DNA from: Chitinophagales bacterium
GTDB taxonomy: Bacteria; Bacteroidota; Bacteroidia; Chitinophagales; JADIYW01
Assembly: GCA_023957235.1 (NCBI GenBank)
Contig: JAMLHI010000005.1
Span: 124,001-188,000 of the forward strand
Reading direction: 5' to 3'
DNA: 64,000 nt
Shown here: positions 34,607 through 44,856 of the stretch, piece by piece
Position numbering within the stretch: the first letter of the stretch is position 1
Layout of the letters: each line of letters begins with the position of its first letter
Program-made: the position numbers and the translations under genes
Notes under the pieces: model-generated
What the model saw: only the letters and a program-made list of their open reading frames with translations
What the model was told of the DNA's origin: nothing
The model's database searches: none

Positions 34607-37600
34607 TATCTAAGCAAGGTTACATTCCCTTTTAACAATATAGGTTCACCATTTTCACATCTCCCTTCTATGAAATAAACATACACTCCAGTATTAAGAG
34701 GAGAGTTATTTACCATTCCATCCCAAGCATCTTCTGCATTCCTAGATTCAAAAACCATTTCTCCAGACCTCGAATATATTCTTATGTGCTCCAATTGGAC
34801 AAAATTATTGTTTTTTAATGAAAAGAAATCATTCACTCCATCATTATTTGGAGTAAATACATTTTGAATCTGAATTAAATTACCATCACAAGAAGAATGT
34901 ACATTAACTTTTATGTCTTCAGATACTTTACAACCAAATTCATCTGTAGCGGTCACTGTATAAACAATAGTCTCAATAGGCGTTGCTGTTGGGAAAGGAC
35001 AATTATCACAACTCAAAAAGTTATTAGGAGTCCAAGAATAAGAAACTTTTTTATCTGAATAAGATTCTAATAGCGTGGGCTGACCTTTTAATACATCCAC
35101 ATCATCGCTGACAGTCAGAGAAGGTAAATTCTCAACTTCAACATAAATTGGGATATTCAAATCTCTACAAGAACCATTTTTCACTTGGATTGTATAGATT
35201 ACATTTTTTTGAGGTGCAACTATAACATTCTTTGTGGAATCTATCCACTGACCATCTGCATACCAACTATAAGAAAAATGACCAGAATGAATGGTGTCAT
35301 GATGAACAAATAATTCTACAGATTGACCTTTGCACAAAACTGTATCTGGGCCTGCTTCACCTAGAATTGTATTCTTCACCTCCACTTTTACAATAGAATC
35401 AGTATAGCAAGTAGGACTTACATAACCCCTTAAATGGTAATCTGTTGTTTGTATCGGAAAAGCTTTAGGATTGCTAATCTTCATGTTATCCAAAGTACCA
35501 GATTTACTCCATTCATAATAATGAACTCCTGCTGCATACAATTGAATCGTATCGCCTTTACAGATAGCATATTTATCTTGAATTTCTAAAGGTGCCTTTT
35601 GAAAAACACGAACTTTCACTGAATCCATATCCAAACAACCAAGAGAGTCTGTGACTGTCAGCCTAACTACATAACTTGAAGAATCCTGAGTTGAAAAATT
35701 ATATTTTATTAAGCTATCGCTAGAAGAAAAGCCATCAGAAAACTTCCAATTTCTATCTCTTATAGGAGAATGTGTTTCAAAAGTTGAAGTGTCAGAAAAA
35801 ACCAATTCCTCACCATTACATACTATCAATGAAGAAGCATTAATCTTGGCATTGGGGCCTCCTACTCTAACTTTAGGACCATTGACAGTAACAATACATC
35901 CCTGCCCATCATCCACCGTAACGCTAGGCTGATATACGCCAGGTTCTTTATATTGATGTTTAATGCTTGAAACTGCCGCAGTATCATAATGACCTTCTCC
36001 ATCTCCAAAATCCCAAAAGTTAGCAATTGAATTTTTCACACTCGCATTGATTGAAACCTCAATAGGTGCACAAGCAGCAGTATCACTTACAATAAATCTA
36101 CCAGAGGGACCATTTATATCAATAAACTTTTCCTTCTTAATAGTGTCAACACAACCTCTAAAATCTTCTAAAATTAATGAAACATCATAAGTACCAGCTT
36201 GTAAATATAGATTAGTTGGAAATCTAGCGGTATCATCACTAATATTTCCATTTCCAAAATCCCAAGTTGTGTTTCTATAAGTAATATTTGCAGGTATTAT
36301 TTCAAAATTTGTTAAAAGTTCAGGGCAAATTTTTGTTCTAGGATAAGCATCAAAATCATACTTTATATCACTGATTGTGATTGCATTTTTAACAAACATA
36401 GTATCAACACAATTATTGGCATCAATTATTTTTAAGGACATATCATATACACCTTCTTTTTCGTAGTAATGACTTGGAAAACTATCTTTAGATATAGGAG
36501 TACCATCACCAAAGTCCCAAAAATACTCCAAACCTACTCCTGAGGACAAATTAACTGGTTTAAAAGCATTACCAGTACAAAAAGATTCAACAGGGATATA
36601 AAATTCTGCATAAGGATATGCTATTACAACATTATTTTTAGCAGTATCCTTACAGCCAAAATTATCTTCCACCATCAAAACAATAGGAACAATCGCAGTA
36701 AGAGAAAAATCATAGGAAAAACTCTTATCCGTCTTTTTAGCAATTCCACCAATATCCCAATTATACTTAGTAATATTAGAAATCTTGGATGAAGAAGTAT
36801 CTTTAAAATTAACGGTAATAGGCGCACATCCTCCAATCGGGTCAAACTCAAATCCAGCATCAGGTTTTATAGCTTGAATTTGATTTTTAAAAACTAAAGT
36901 ATCTCGACAGGCTCCTTTAATAGACACCAAAGTCAAATCATAAGAATCAGATTTATTAAAGGTATATTTGAACTTGGAACCTGTAAGCAAGGTATCAGCA
37001 AAAGACCAATGATTAGCATTAGAACCCTCAGGAGCTAAATATTCAACCTCCAAAGGAGCACAACCTTTTACTTTTGGCAAAGTATAAGCATCAGTATGTG
37101 TTTTTGATACAATAACTTCTTTTGTAATCACATCACTGCAACCTGTACTATTATTTTGAACTGTTAGTTTGACCTGATATGTCCCCAAATTTTTATATTT
37201 ATAAGAAAAACTACTTTCATTCTTTTGCATGACTGTGCCATCTCCAAAATCCCATGTTGATATTACTCCTTGATAATTTATATTTTTAAAGCTCACTTCT
37301 CCTCCTCCACAGTTTCTAACAATAGAAAAATCTGCTGCTGTCTCTTTTACGGTTACATTTCCCATATTTTTGACAGATTCACACCCACTAGTAATCACTT
37401 TAACAGAGACCGGGAATATCCCTGACTTCAAAAATTTAAAAGAAAAGGTTCTTGATTTAATAATTGTATCATTACCAATATGCCATTCATAAGTAGCACC
37501 AGATATAGCATTGGCTTGACCAGTAAGTGGCGTGCCTGGACAGATTGAATTTGAAGAAATAGATGCACTAATATTATTGTTGGATCCTACTTTAATTATT

Positions 37601-39150
37601 TCTGAAAGTGTCAAATCTTCACAGCCTTCTTTAAAGCTCACAATAGCTTTCACTGTAAAAGTTCCAGTTGAATTATAAATTTGAACTGGAGGATTGACTC
37701 CTATATAGGTATTGCCATTTCCAAAATCCCATTTTACATTTGAAACAGTAAATCCATTTGTACTTACTACTTTATATGTGGTACTAAATGGCACACATCC
37801 TCCACTTTTTAAAGCTTCAATACTAGCCTGAGGTTTAACAATAGAAATAAATTTAGGTTTGACTAACTGTTCAGTACATCCATGCTCGGAAAACGCAACT
37901 AGCCTCACTATATATTCACCAAATTTACTATAAGTCATTTGAGGATGTACATCTGTTGATGCTCCTCCATTACCAAATGTCCATTTATAAGAAACAGCAT
38001 CTGTTGACAAATTGGTAAACTTAACATTCTGAGGAATTTGACAAGTAAGTACTGGGTTAGCAACAAAATCAACATTGGGCACTTTATCAATATATAATGT
38101 TCTCTCTTGTGATGCTACACATCCAAACTGTGAAGTAGCTTCAACTTTAACCTTATATATCCCTGGCACACTCCCATTAATAGTCTGAGTTTCCATGTAC
38201 ACATCTAAAGCAGGGTCAAAAGTCCATTTCAAACTTCTATATAATGAACTAACTACAGGTTCAAATTGTGTTGTGAGGCTACCACAACCTAGCGTATCAG
38301 TGAATTTTATATCAACCGAAAAATTTTCATCAACAATTAAATTATTTATTTCTTTCTTATCCTTACAACCATTTTCATCTGTTGCAATTAAAGAAATCAA
38401 AAAATTGCCATCTTTAGTATATGTATGGGAGGGTTCAAAATCCTCGCTTGTTCCTCCATCCCCAAAATCCCATTTATAGGTAACAGGAAGAGATGACTTT
38501 GTCTTATTTGTTGTTGAAGTTTCAACAGGCAAAATGCAACTATTAGCATTCTTGATTTCAAAATCGACTATTGGTTTTGCCAATACAGTAATAGCCTTAG
38601 GATATGTTTTGGTATTCTTACAACCATTCTGATCTTCAATTACCAATGCTACATCCCTTACATTTGGGGTAAAATATGTAATAGAAGGTTTTTTTTCTGT
38701 TCCTTTCATAGAAGTCCCATTTCCAAAATCCCATGTCCATTCTTTTATAGGAGATGAGCCATTAGTACTCTTATCATTAAAAGAAACATTCAAAGGAGGG
38801 CAACCAACGCTAGGACTAAATTCAAAATCAGCAGTAGGTGCTTTATGCGCAGTAACAGATTTAGTAATGATGGTTTCTACGCCACCCTTATAAATTTTGG
38901 CTTTTATAATAAATATACCTGATTCATTATAAATATTAAAAACTGTGGCTCCTTTACCTGTACTACCATTTCCAAAATCCCAAATAACACTATCTGGCAC
39001 AATTTCTATAACATTAGCACCTACTCTATAAGGAGTACAACCAGTAGTAGAACTTAACATGATATCAATGGCAAAAGCTGAATGAACAAATTGCCCCATG
39101 AGCAATCCAAACATTATTACTTTTGAATACCTAAATATTAAATTTTTCAT
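34606..39150 (-). CDS. Giant PKD-repeat surface protein with type B T9SS sorting domain (copy 1)
   Basis: The product is about 1514 residues from ATG 39150 (an ATG at 39165 adds five). After a signal peptide (MKNLIFRYSKVIMFGLLMGQFVHSAFA) come about fourteen PKD-type units, each marked by a W-D-F-G-(N/D)-G core or a degenerate version (WTFGNG, WHIGND, WSFADT, WKFSDG) and paired cysteines. Three Ig-like units follow, the last with SCDNCPFPTA. The final 90 residues (NVFTPNNDGVNDFFSLKN ... YIFIEGR-like ... GNVTLLR) are the gliding-motility type B sorting domain. It should be exported by the T9SS to the surface, with adhesion or gliding as likely roles. It is translationally coupled to a PorP/SprF gene and is colinear with a second giant at 40060-44637. 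Confidence 0.88.
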   Translation of the reverse strand: MKNLIFRYSKVIMFGLLMGQFVHSAFAIDIMLSSTTGCTPYRVGANVIEIVPDSVIWDFGNGSTGKGATVFNIYNESGIFIIKAKIYKGGVETIITKSVTAHKAPTADFEFSPSVGCPPLNVSFNDKSTNGSSPIKEWTWDFGNGTSMKGTEKKPSITYFTPNVRDVALVIEDQNGCKNTKTYPKAITVLAKPIVDFEIKNANSCILPVETSTTNKTKSSLPVTYKWDFGDGGTSEDFEPSHTYTKDGNFLISLIATDENGCKDKKEINNLIVDENFSVDIKFTDTLGCGSLTTQFEPVVSSLYRSLKWTFDPALDVYMETQTINGSVPGIYKVKVEATSQFGCVASQERTLYIDKVPNVDFVANPVLTCQIPQNVKFTNLSTDAVSYKWTFGNGGASTDVHPQMTYSKFGEYIVRLVAFSEHGCTEQLVKPKFISIVKPQASIEALKSGGCVPFSTTYKVVSTNGFTVSNVKWDFGNGNTYIGVNPPVQIYNSTGTFTVKAIVSFKEGCEDLTLSEIIKVGSNNNISASISSNSICPGTPLTGQANAISGATYEWHIGNDTIIKSRTFSFKFLKSGIFPVSVKVITSGCESVKNMGNVTVKETAADFSIVRNCGGGEVSFKNINYQGVISTWDFGDGTVMQKNESSFSYKYKNLGTYQVKLTVQNNSTGCSDVITKEVIVSKTHTDAYTLPKVKGCAPLEVEYLAPEGSNANHWSFADTLLTGSKFKYTFNKSDSYDLTLVSIKGACRDTLVFKNQIQAIKPDAGFEFDPIGGCAPITVNFKDTSSSKISNITKYNWDIGGIAKKTDKSFSYDFSLTAIVPIVLMVEDNFGCKDTAKNNVVIAYPYAEFYIPVESFCTGNAFKPVNLSSGVGLEYFWDFGDGTPISKDSFPSHYYEKEGVYDMSLKIIDANNCVDTMFVKNAITISDIKYDFDAYPRTKICPELLTNFEIIPANITYRNTTWDFGNGNISDDTARFPTNLYLQAGTYDVSLILEDFRGCVDTIKKEKFIDINGPSGRFIVSDTAACAPIEVSINASVKNSIANFWDFGDGEGHYDTAAVSSIKHQYKEPGVYQPSVTVDDGQGCIVTVNGPKVRVGGPNAKINASSLIVCNGEELVFSDTSTFETHSPIRDRNWKFSDGFSSSDSLIKYNFSTQDSSSYVVRLTVTDSLGCLDMDSVKVRVFQKAPLEIQDKYAICKGDTIQLYAAGVHYYEWSKSGTLDNMKISNPKAFPIQTTDYHLRGYVSPTCYTDSIVKVEVKNTILGEAGPDTVLCKGQSVELFVHHDTIHSGHFSYSWYADGQWIDSTKNVIVAPQKNVIYTIQVKNGSCRDLNIPIYVEVENLPSLTVSDDVDVLKGQPTLLESYSDKKVSYSWTPNNFLSCDNCPFPTATPIETIVYTVTATDEFGCKVSEDIKVNVHSSCDGNLIQIQNVFTPNNDGVNDFFSLKNNNFVQLEHIRIYSRSGEMVFESRNAEDAWDGMVNNSPLNTGVYVYFIEGRCENGEPILLKGNVTLLR

Positions 39151-39276
39151 ATAAATAACACACACAACTATACTAAACGAAAAACCTGCAAAAATAAAGC
39201 CTTATTACTTTAAAAAAATGATTTTAATATCAAATTAACAATAATAAAAATCTATTTTTAAACAAAATTACTTAGA

Positions 39277-40059
39277 ATGTCACAATTTGGCATCGTTATA
39301 CTATGTAATGTAGCAATACGAGCAGAAAACAGCCATCGTTCGGAACAAATAACTGAAGCTCTTTTCGGAGAAACTTTTAATATTTTGGAATCGAATAAAG
39401 ATTGGTCTAAGATTCAATTAACTCAAGATAATTATATAGGATGGATTCAGAATAGACAATGGGCTCCTATAAACGACATTCCTGATTATCCCTTTGATTA
39501 TAACACCAGTAATCTTTCTTTTGTAAAATTCAAGCATCTCAAAATAAGGATATTATATGGAGCGAGAGTATGGGATTATAAGATAAAAGATAATTATTTA
39601 TCTCAATATCAATTTGCAAAAAATATTAAAACACAAAAATCTAATTTTCAATCAACAAATTCTCTTATCGTTGCAAATGCCAAAAAATTTTTAGGCTCAC
39701 CCTATTTATGGGGAGGAAAGACAATGTTTGGAATAGATTGTTCAGGATTGACTCAAATTGTCTTCCAGGTCAATGGTATCCAACTACCTAGAGATGCATA
39801 TCAGCAAGCAGAGAAAGGATTTATAGTTTCATGGAAAGAAGTAAAAAAGGGAGATTTGGCGTTTTTTACTCAAGGCAGTGAAAAAATTACTCATGTTGGT
39901 ATTATCTACTCAAAAAACAAAAATATAGTAAAAGTGATTCATGCCAGTTCTTCGGTGAAAATTGACCTATTAGATGCAAAAGGCATAGTTATAAAGGAGA
40001 AGGGTGAAATACCCAGCTATTCTCATCAACTAAAATTTATTAAAAGAATAATTGAATAA
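39277..40059 (+). CDS. NlpC/P60 (C40) cell-wall peptidase with SH3-like domain
   Basis: A 260-residue peptidoglycan endopeptidase, probably cleaving D-Glu-DAP type stem-peptide bonds. An SH3b-like domain (about 1-65: VAIRAENSHRSEQITEALFGETFNILESNKDWSKIQL) and a linker lead to the C40 domain. That domain has C155 in FGIDCSGLTQIVFQ, H206 in ITHVGIIYS and a third polar residue at H222 (VIHASSS). No classical signal peptide is seen at the N-terminus, although the fold acts on murein, so export is unexplained; similar short forms are common in Bacteroidota. Its TAA stop abuts the complementary TAA of the second PKD giant with no base between them. Confidence 0.9.
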   Translation: MSQFGIVILCNVAIRAENSHRSEQITEALFGETFNILESNKDWSKIQLTQDNYIGWIQNRQWAPINDIPDYPFDYNTSNLSFVKFKHLKIRILYGARVWDYKIKDNYLSQYQFAKNIKTQKSNFQSTNSLIVANAKKFLGSPYLWGGKTMFGIDCSGLTQIVFQVNGIQLPRDAYQQAEKGFIVSWKEVKKGDLAFFTQGSEKITHVGIIYSKNKNIVKVIHASSSVKIDLLDAKGIVIKEKGEIPSYSHQLKFIKRIIE

Positions 40060-43000
40060 TTATCTTAATACAGTAACATTGCCTTTTACTAAAGACTTCA
40101 ATCCATTATAACAATTCAAGTCTAAATAATATACAAATACTCCCGGATTTACAGGCATTCCATTAAATAATCCATCCCAAGGGACATTAGGATCAGTTGT
40201 TTGAAAAACCAATTCTCCATGTCTATTATAAATTCTCAATTGATTGAACAAGACCAAATCTTTATCTAATTGAATCTTAAAAACATCATTTAATCCATCC
40301 TGATTGGGAGTGAATACATTAGGAATTTTCAATCGACTATTTGAACAATAATCTAATATCCCTACAGTTACCCTTGCTTCGTCCTCACAACCAAATTCAT
40401 TTCTTGCTACTACAGTGTATTCAGTAGTTGCCTTAGGAGATACAATTGGATGCGGGCAGTTTGTACATGAAATATCAATATTCGGAGACCATTGAAAAAG
40501 AACATTTTGATCTACTACAGCATTTAAAACAACTGACTGCCCATTGGCTATTGTTGTATCTCTAAATGCTTCTAGTTGAGGTGGGTAAGAAACACCTACA
40601 AAAACAGGTAAAAAATATTCATTGCAAGAACCATTCTGAATGTGAACAATATATGTCCCATCTTTTTCAGGAAGAATACCCAAACTGTCATTTTGTCCCA
40701 AAATTTCTTGAGCTAAACTCCATGTGTAATTATATGAGCCTGAATGAATCTCTGAAACTAAAGTCCTTAATTGAACAGAATCACCGTAACATACAACAGT
40801 ATCAGGAAAAGCAGAAGCATCAAAGCTCTTTACTACCTTCACAAATACAGAATCATTCACTTTACACATAGATGTATCATAAGCTGTCAAAAAGAACCAA
40901 GTATCTTCAATTGGAGATACTTTTGGATGGGAGCTATTAGGTTGAGAAATAATCCTTTTAGGCTCCCAATCGTAATAATCACTTCCCTCAGCTGATAATA
41001 TAACATCATCACCTTTACAAATAATCCTATCATCTATTGTAAGCACCTTTGGATATGCATAGATTTTTATAGGAATACTATCAGAATGAATACAGCCATT
41101 TTGAGTTTCAATAGTCAATTTTGAAAATATTAACTGAGTAGAATCTACTTCAAATTTTTGTAACACACTTTGCTGATTATCAACTTTAATACCATTACTA
41201 AACTCCCATGTTCTATTAATAATAGGTGAATAAATATTATCATCAGTCACATCTTCAAAAAGCACATCAGAACCTGAACAAATTCCTAATTCAGAAGCTT
41301 CCATTTTAATTTTTACACCAGACACAACAATAGTATCTGAAAACAAATGCACTATACAGCCAAATCCATCATCTAATATTAAACTAGGAATAGCTATTCC
41401 TGGTTCATTATAAACATAACTCGTACTTGTCTGTAATGAATTATCTAACCAACCAACACCAGTTCCATAATCCCAAAAATTAAACTTAGAATCTTGAAAT
41501 TCAGCCTGAAAATTCACTTCTAACGGCAAACATCCCGTGGTAGGATTAAAGCTCATTTTTCCACGTGGTCCTTTGACAGTAATGAAATCATCTTTTATAA
41601 CTGTATCCTTACATCCTCTAAAATCTTCTACTATCAAACGGACATCAAAAATACCAGATTTAGTATAAATATTTACTGGGAATCTATTAGTATCAAGACT
41701 TTGATTGCCATCTCCAAAGTCCCAATGTGCTCTTTTATATGTAATATTTGAAGGAATAATTTCAAAATTTGAGGACAATTCAGGACAAGTTTTAAATCTA
41801 GGATAAGCATCAAAATCATAATCGAAATTTTCTACTTTGACATACTTGATTTTTATAATTGAATCTTGGCAATTATTGGCATCCGTGACTAATAATTTTA
41901 CGTCATATTGTCCTTCTTTTGCAAAAGATTTAATTGGATGCTTATCCGTAGAAGTTGAACCATCTCCAAATGACCAATTATATTGCAATCCAACACCCAA
42001 AGATGTGTCTATAAAAGAAAAATCTACATCAGTACACACGCTTTGATATTGTGAAGTAAAATCAGCTTTTGGAATAAAAATGGGTAAATTTTTCTCAATC
42101 GTATCTTTGCAACCATAATTATCTGTAGTAATCAAACGGATGGTTTCATCCTGATTGATATTAAAAATTGTAGTAGCTTGCTTTGTAGTGGCTATTCCTT
42201 TGCTACCCAATTTCCAATTCCAAGATTTAATTTTTGAATAATCCGAATGGGTTTTGTCAGTAAAAGTCACTTCTATTGGTGCACATCCTCCAATAGGATT
42301 AAAATCAAAATCTGCCTGATAATCAACGACAGTAACAAGTTTGGGAAATTTAAACTCTTCTACACAACCACTTTGTTTTGTCAAATACACTGTTACATCA
42401 TAAATGCCAGGAGTTTTATAAGTATATGTACCAGTACGTCCAACAATTTCAGTTCCATTAAAGTTCCACTTTACAGCTTTATAATCTGTCGAACTGACAT
42501 TAAATGAAGCAGTATAAGGCAGACAACCCACTTGAGGAATCAAGCCCAAGGATGATTTTTCATCAATATTAATCACTTCAACTGTAATAGAATCCTTACA
42601 TTTAGTCGTATAATTCTCTACATATAACTTTACTTGAAAAGTCCCTGTATCAGCAAAAACATGAGTAATATTCTTGTCGTTGGCCTCTATATGATAGCCA
42701 TCCCCAAAATCCCATCTAGAATAATCTTGACCTACTGATGTATTTTTAAAAACAAAACCTCCACTATTACATGCTTTACTAACAGTAAAGGCTGCTGATG
42801 GGTTCAATATACTTATAGTCTGTATGTAAACAGAATCTTTACAACCATTCTTTTCTGAAACAACATATACATCAAACTTACCAGGGTCAGAATATTCATA
42901 AGTAGGTTTAACTCCTTCTTTCATCCCTCCGTCACCAAAATACCATTTATATGTAGTTTCATTATCAGGATTTGTAATTTGACCACTCAATCCTTCCTTA

Positions 43001-44637
43001 ACACATAAAGTAGTAGGCTGAATTTTTGCTTTAAATGGTTTTAAAACCCCACCTGATATCACTTTTTGAACCACTTGACTTGGACAATTGCCTTCAAATT
43101 CTACTGTTGCTTGGATAATAATATTTCCTTCTTTTTGAACATTGACTTTAGGTGGATAAAGCCCTTGATAAGTAAGACCCTCTCCTAAGTCCCAAGAAAT
43201 ATTTTTAATCTTTCCAGGTCCTGACTGCATCAAAACTATATCTGTTTCAAATGGAATACATCCTTTCTCATTAGTAGCCAATATTTCTAATGTAGGTTGA
43301 CCAATAAACACTGCTCCAGCTTTCAGAATTGTATCTGTACATCCCAAAGTATTTGAAGCTATATATCTAACATTATATGTTCCTTCCTTATTAAACAATA
43401 TGGTAGGGTTGACATCTGTACTACTTGAAACACCATTGCTAAATGTCCACAAATGAGATGTAGCTGAAGGTGCTAAGCTCTTAAAATTTACATTCAAAGG
43501 TGCTGCACAAACAGAATCTTTATCCATTTGAAAATCAGCAACAAATTCAGGATATACAATTACCGTATCTCTAACCACTCTACTACAATTAGACTTGTCT
43601 TTGGCCGTTAGTTTGATATAATAAGTGCCAGGAGTAGAAAAAGTAGTATCCCCAATAGAATCAGTTTTTACAGTAGAACCTATCTCCCATTTATAGGATT
43701 CTATATCCATATTGGCAGTCGCTTTAAACGAATATTTGAAAGGAACGCAACCTTGGTTCTTAACAGAAATAATTTGTGGAAGAAAAGGTTCTTCAAGAAT
43801 TGTAATATCTTTTATTAATTCATTCTTACAATTATAAATATTTTCAGCAGTCAATTTGACAACATACAGCTTACTTACAGAATATTTTGTAGTAGGATTT
43901 AATAAATCAGAAGTACTACCATTACCAAAATCCCAATGGACAGTTGTTGGATAAGAACTAGAAACCAAACCATTAAACGATATATTCAGAGGGAGTTTAC
44001 AAGTAATCGTATCGGAATATGAAAAATCTATTATAGGCTGTTCGGTAGCTACAATCAACTCATTTTTTACAATAAAATCTTTACATCCTTTACTGTCAAT
44101 CACAACTAGTGTAACATTGTTCTTTGAGTCAGAAAGATATGTATTCCGAGGATTCTGAGCGGTATCACCAGAGCCATCTCCAAAATTCCACACCCAACTT
44201 ACAATAGGATTCTGAGTGGGTATAGATAAATCTGTAAATTGGACTTTTAAAGGCAAACAACCTGAAAATATATCAGCAGAAAAATCAGCTTTGGGATTAC
44301 CATAGACTTCGATAGATTGCGTCTTCTTGTATTCAACACCATTTTGTTTGATAGTCAGAGTAATATTAAAAACACCAGCACTATTGTAGGCAGCTTGAGT
44401 ATTCTTTTTTTCAATAGATTGATTTCCATTGCCAAAATCCCAATGAACCTCTACATTGTTTAAATTGACTGGAGTCGTGTTGGAAAATTCAACTAAAAGA
44501 GGAACACAACCATCATATCTAGAAATAGTAAAACTTGGTTGAATTTGAGAAAATGCATTATTAACACATAAAATATTTATTGCCAACAATACAATAAATT
44601 GGCATATACATTTAATATTTATCGAGCATCTCTTCAT
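40060..44637 (-). CDS. Giant PKD-repeat surface protein with type B T9SS sorting domain (copy 2)
   Basis: A 1525-residue paralogue of the protein at 34606-39150. A signal peptide (to about residue 31, ending AFSQ) is followed by about fourteen PKD-type units in the same order as copy 1, then Ig-like units including SCTNCPHPIV, then the type B sorting domain (NVFTPNQDGLNDVFKIQL ... GLKSLVKGNVTVLR). Corresponding regions align closely; for example both contain YDFDAYPR, CPEL, NFEIIP and VEDFRGC or LEDFRGC in the same unit. Unlike copy 1 it has no PorP/SprF gene after it; the neighbour is the convergent C40 peptidase. It may share the single PorP/SprF-like partner or use one elsewhere. Cargo and ligand unknown. 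Confidence 0.88.
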   Translation of the reverse strand: MKRCSINIKCICQFIVLLAINILCVNNAFSQIQPSFTISRYDGCVPLLVEFSNTTPVNLNNVEVHWDFGNGNQSIEKKNTQAAYNSAGVFNITLTIKQNGVEYKKTQSIEVYGNPKADFSADIFSGCLPLKVQFTDLSIPTQNPIVSWVWNFGDGSGDTAQNPRNTYLSDSKNNVTLVVIDSKGCKDFIVKNELIVATEQPIIDFSYSDTITCKLPLNISFNGLVSSSYPTTVHWDFGNGSTSDLLNPTTKYSVSKLYVVKLTAENIYNCKNELIKDITILEEPFLPQIISVKNQGCVPFKYSFKATANMDIESYKWEIGSTVKTDSIGDTTFSTPGTYYIKLTAKDKSNCSRVVRDTVIVYPEFVADFQMDKDSVCAAPLNVNFKSLAPSATSHLWTFSNGVSSSTDVNPTILFNKEGTYNVRYIASNTLGCTDTILKAGAVFIGQPTLEILATNEKGCIPFETDIVLMQSGPGKIKNISWDLGEGLTYQGLYPPKVNVQKEGNIIIQATVEFEGNCPSQVVQKVISGGVLKPFKAKIQPTTLCVKEGLSGQITNPDNETTYKWYFGDGGMKEGVKPTYEYSDPGKFDVYVVSEKNGCKDSVYIQTISILNPSAAFTVSKACNSGGFVFKNTSVGQDYSRWDFGDGYHIEANDKNITHVFADTGTFQVKLYVENYTTKCKDSITVEVINIDEKSSLGLIPQVGCLPYTASFNVSSTDYKAVKWNFNGTEIVGRTGTYTYKTPGIYDVTVYLTKQSGCVEEFKFPKLVTVVDYQADFDFNPIGGCAPIEVTFTDKTHSDYSKIKSWNWKLGSKGIATTKQATTIFNINQDETIRLITTDNYGCKDTIEKNLPIFIPKADFTSQYQSVCTDVDFSFIDTSLGVGLQYNWSFGDGSTSTDKHPIKSFAKEGQYDVKLLVTDANNCQDSIIKIKYVKVENFDYDFDAYPRFKTCPELSSNFEIIPSNITYKRAHWDFGDGNQSLDTNRFPVNIYTKSGIFDVRLIVEDFRGCKDTVIKDDFITVKGPRGKMSFNPTTGCLPLEVNFQAEFQDSKFNFWDYGTGVGWLDNSLQTSTSYVYNEPGIAIPSLILDDGFGCIVHLFSDTIVVSGVKIKMEASELGICSGSDVLFEDVTDDNIYSPIINRTWEFSNGIKVDNQQSVLQKFEVDSTQLIFSKLTIETQNGCIHSDSIPIKIYAYPKVLTIDDRIICKGDDVILSAEGSDYYDWEPKRIISQPNSSHPKVSPIEDTWFFLTAYDTSMCKVNDSVFVKVVKSFDASAFPDTVVCYGDSVQLRTLVSEIHSGSYNYTWSLAQEILGQNDSLGILPEKDGTYIVHIQNGSCNEYFLPVFVGVSYPPQLEAFRDTTIANGQSVVLNAVVDQNVLFQWSPNIDISCTNCPHPIVSPKATTEYTVVARNEFGCEDEARVTVGILDYCSNSRLKIPNVFTPNQDGLNDVFKIQLDKDLVLFNQLRIYNRHGELVFQTTDPNVPWDGLFNGMPVNPGVFVYYLDLNCYNGLKSLVKGNVTVLR

Positions 44638-44856
44638 AAAAGAAAATTATGCCCTCTCTAAAATACTCTTCACAACAAGCAACTAAATTGCAAAAATTAA
44701 AAACAATAAGAAAATATATTACTGACCTCAAGTCATAAAACACTCAAATTATTCTACGAAATTCATTTTTTACAAAATTTATAACAAAAGCAAGTCTAAA
44801 AAAACCCTCCTCAATATCACTTTGAAAATTGTATATTTATCATTTATATTTATCAG

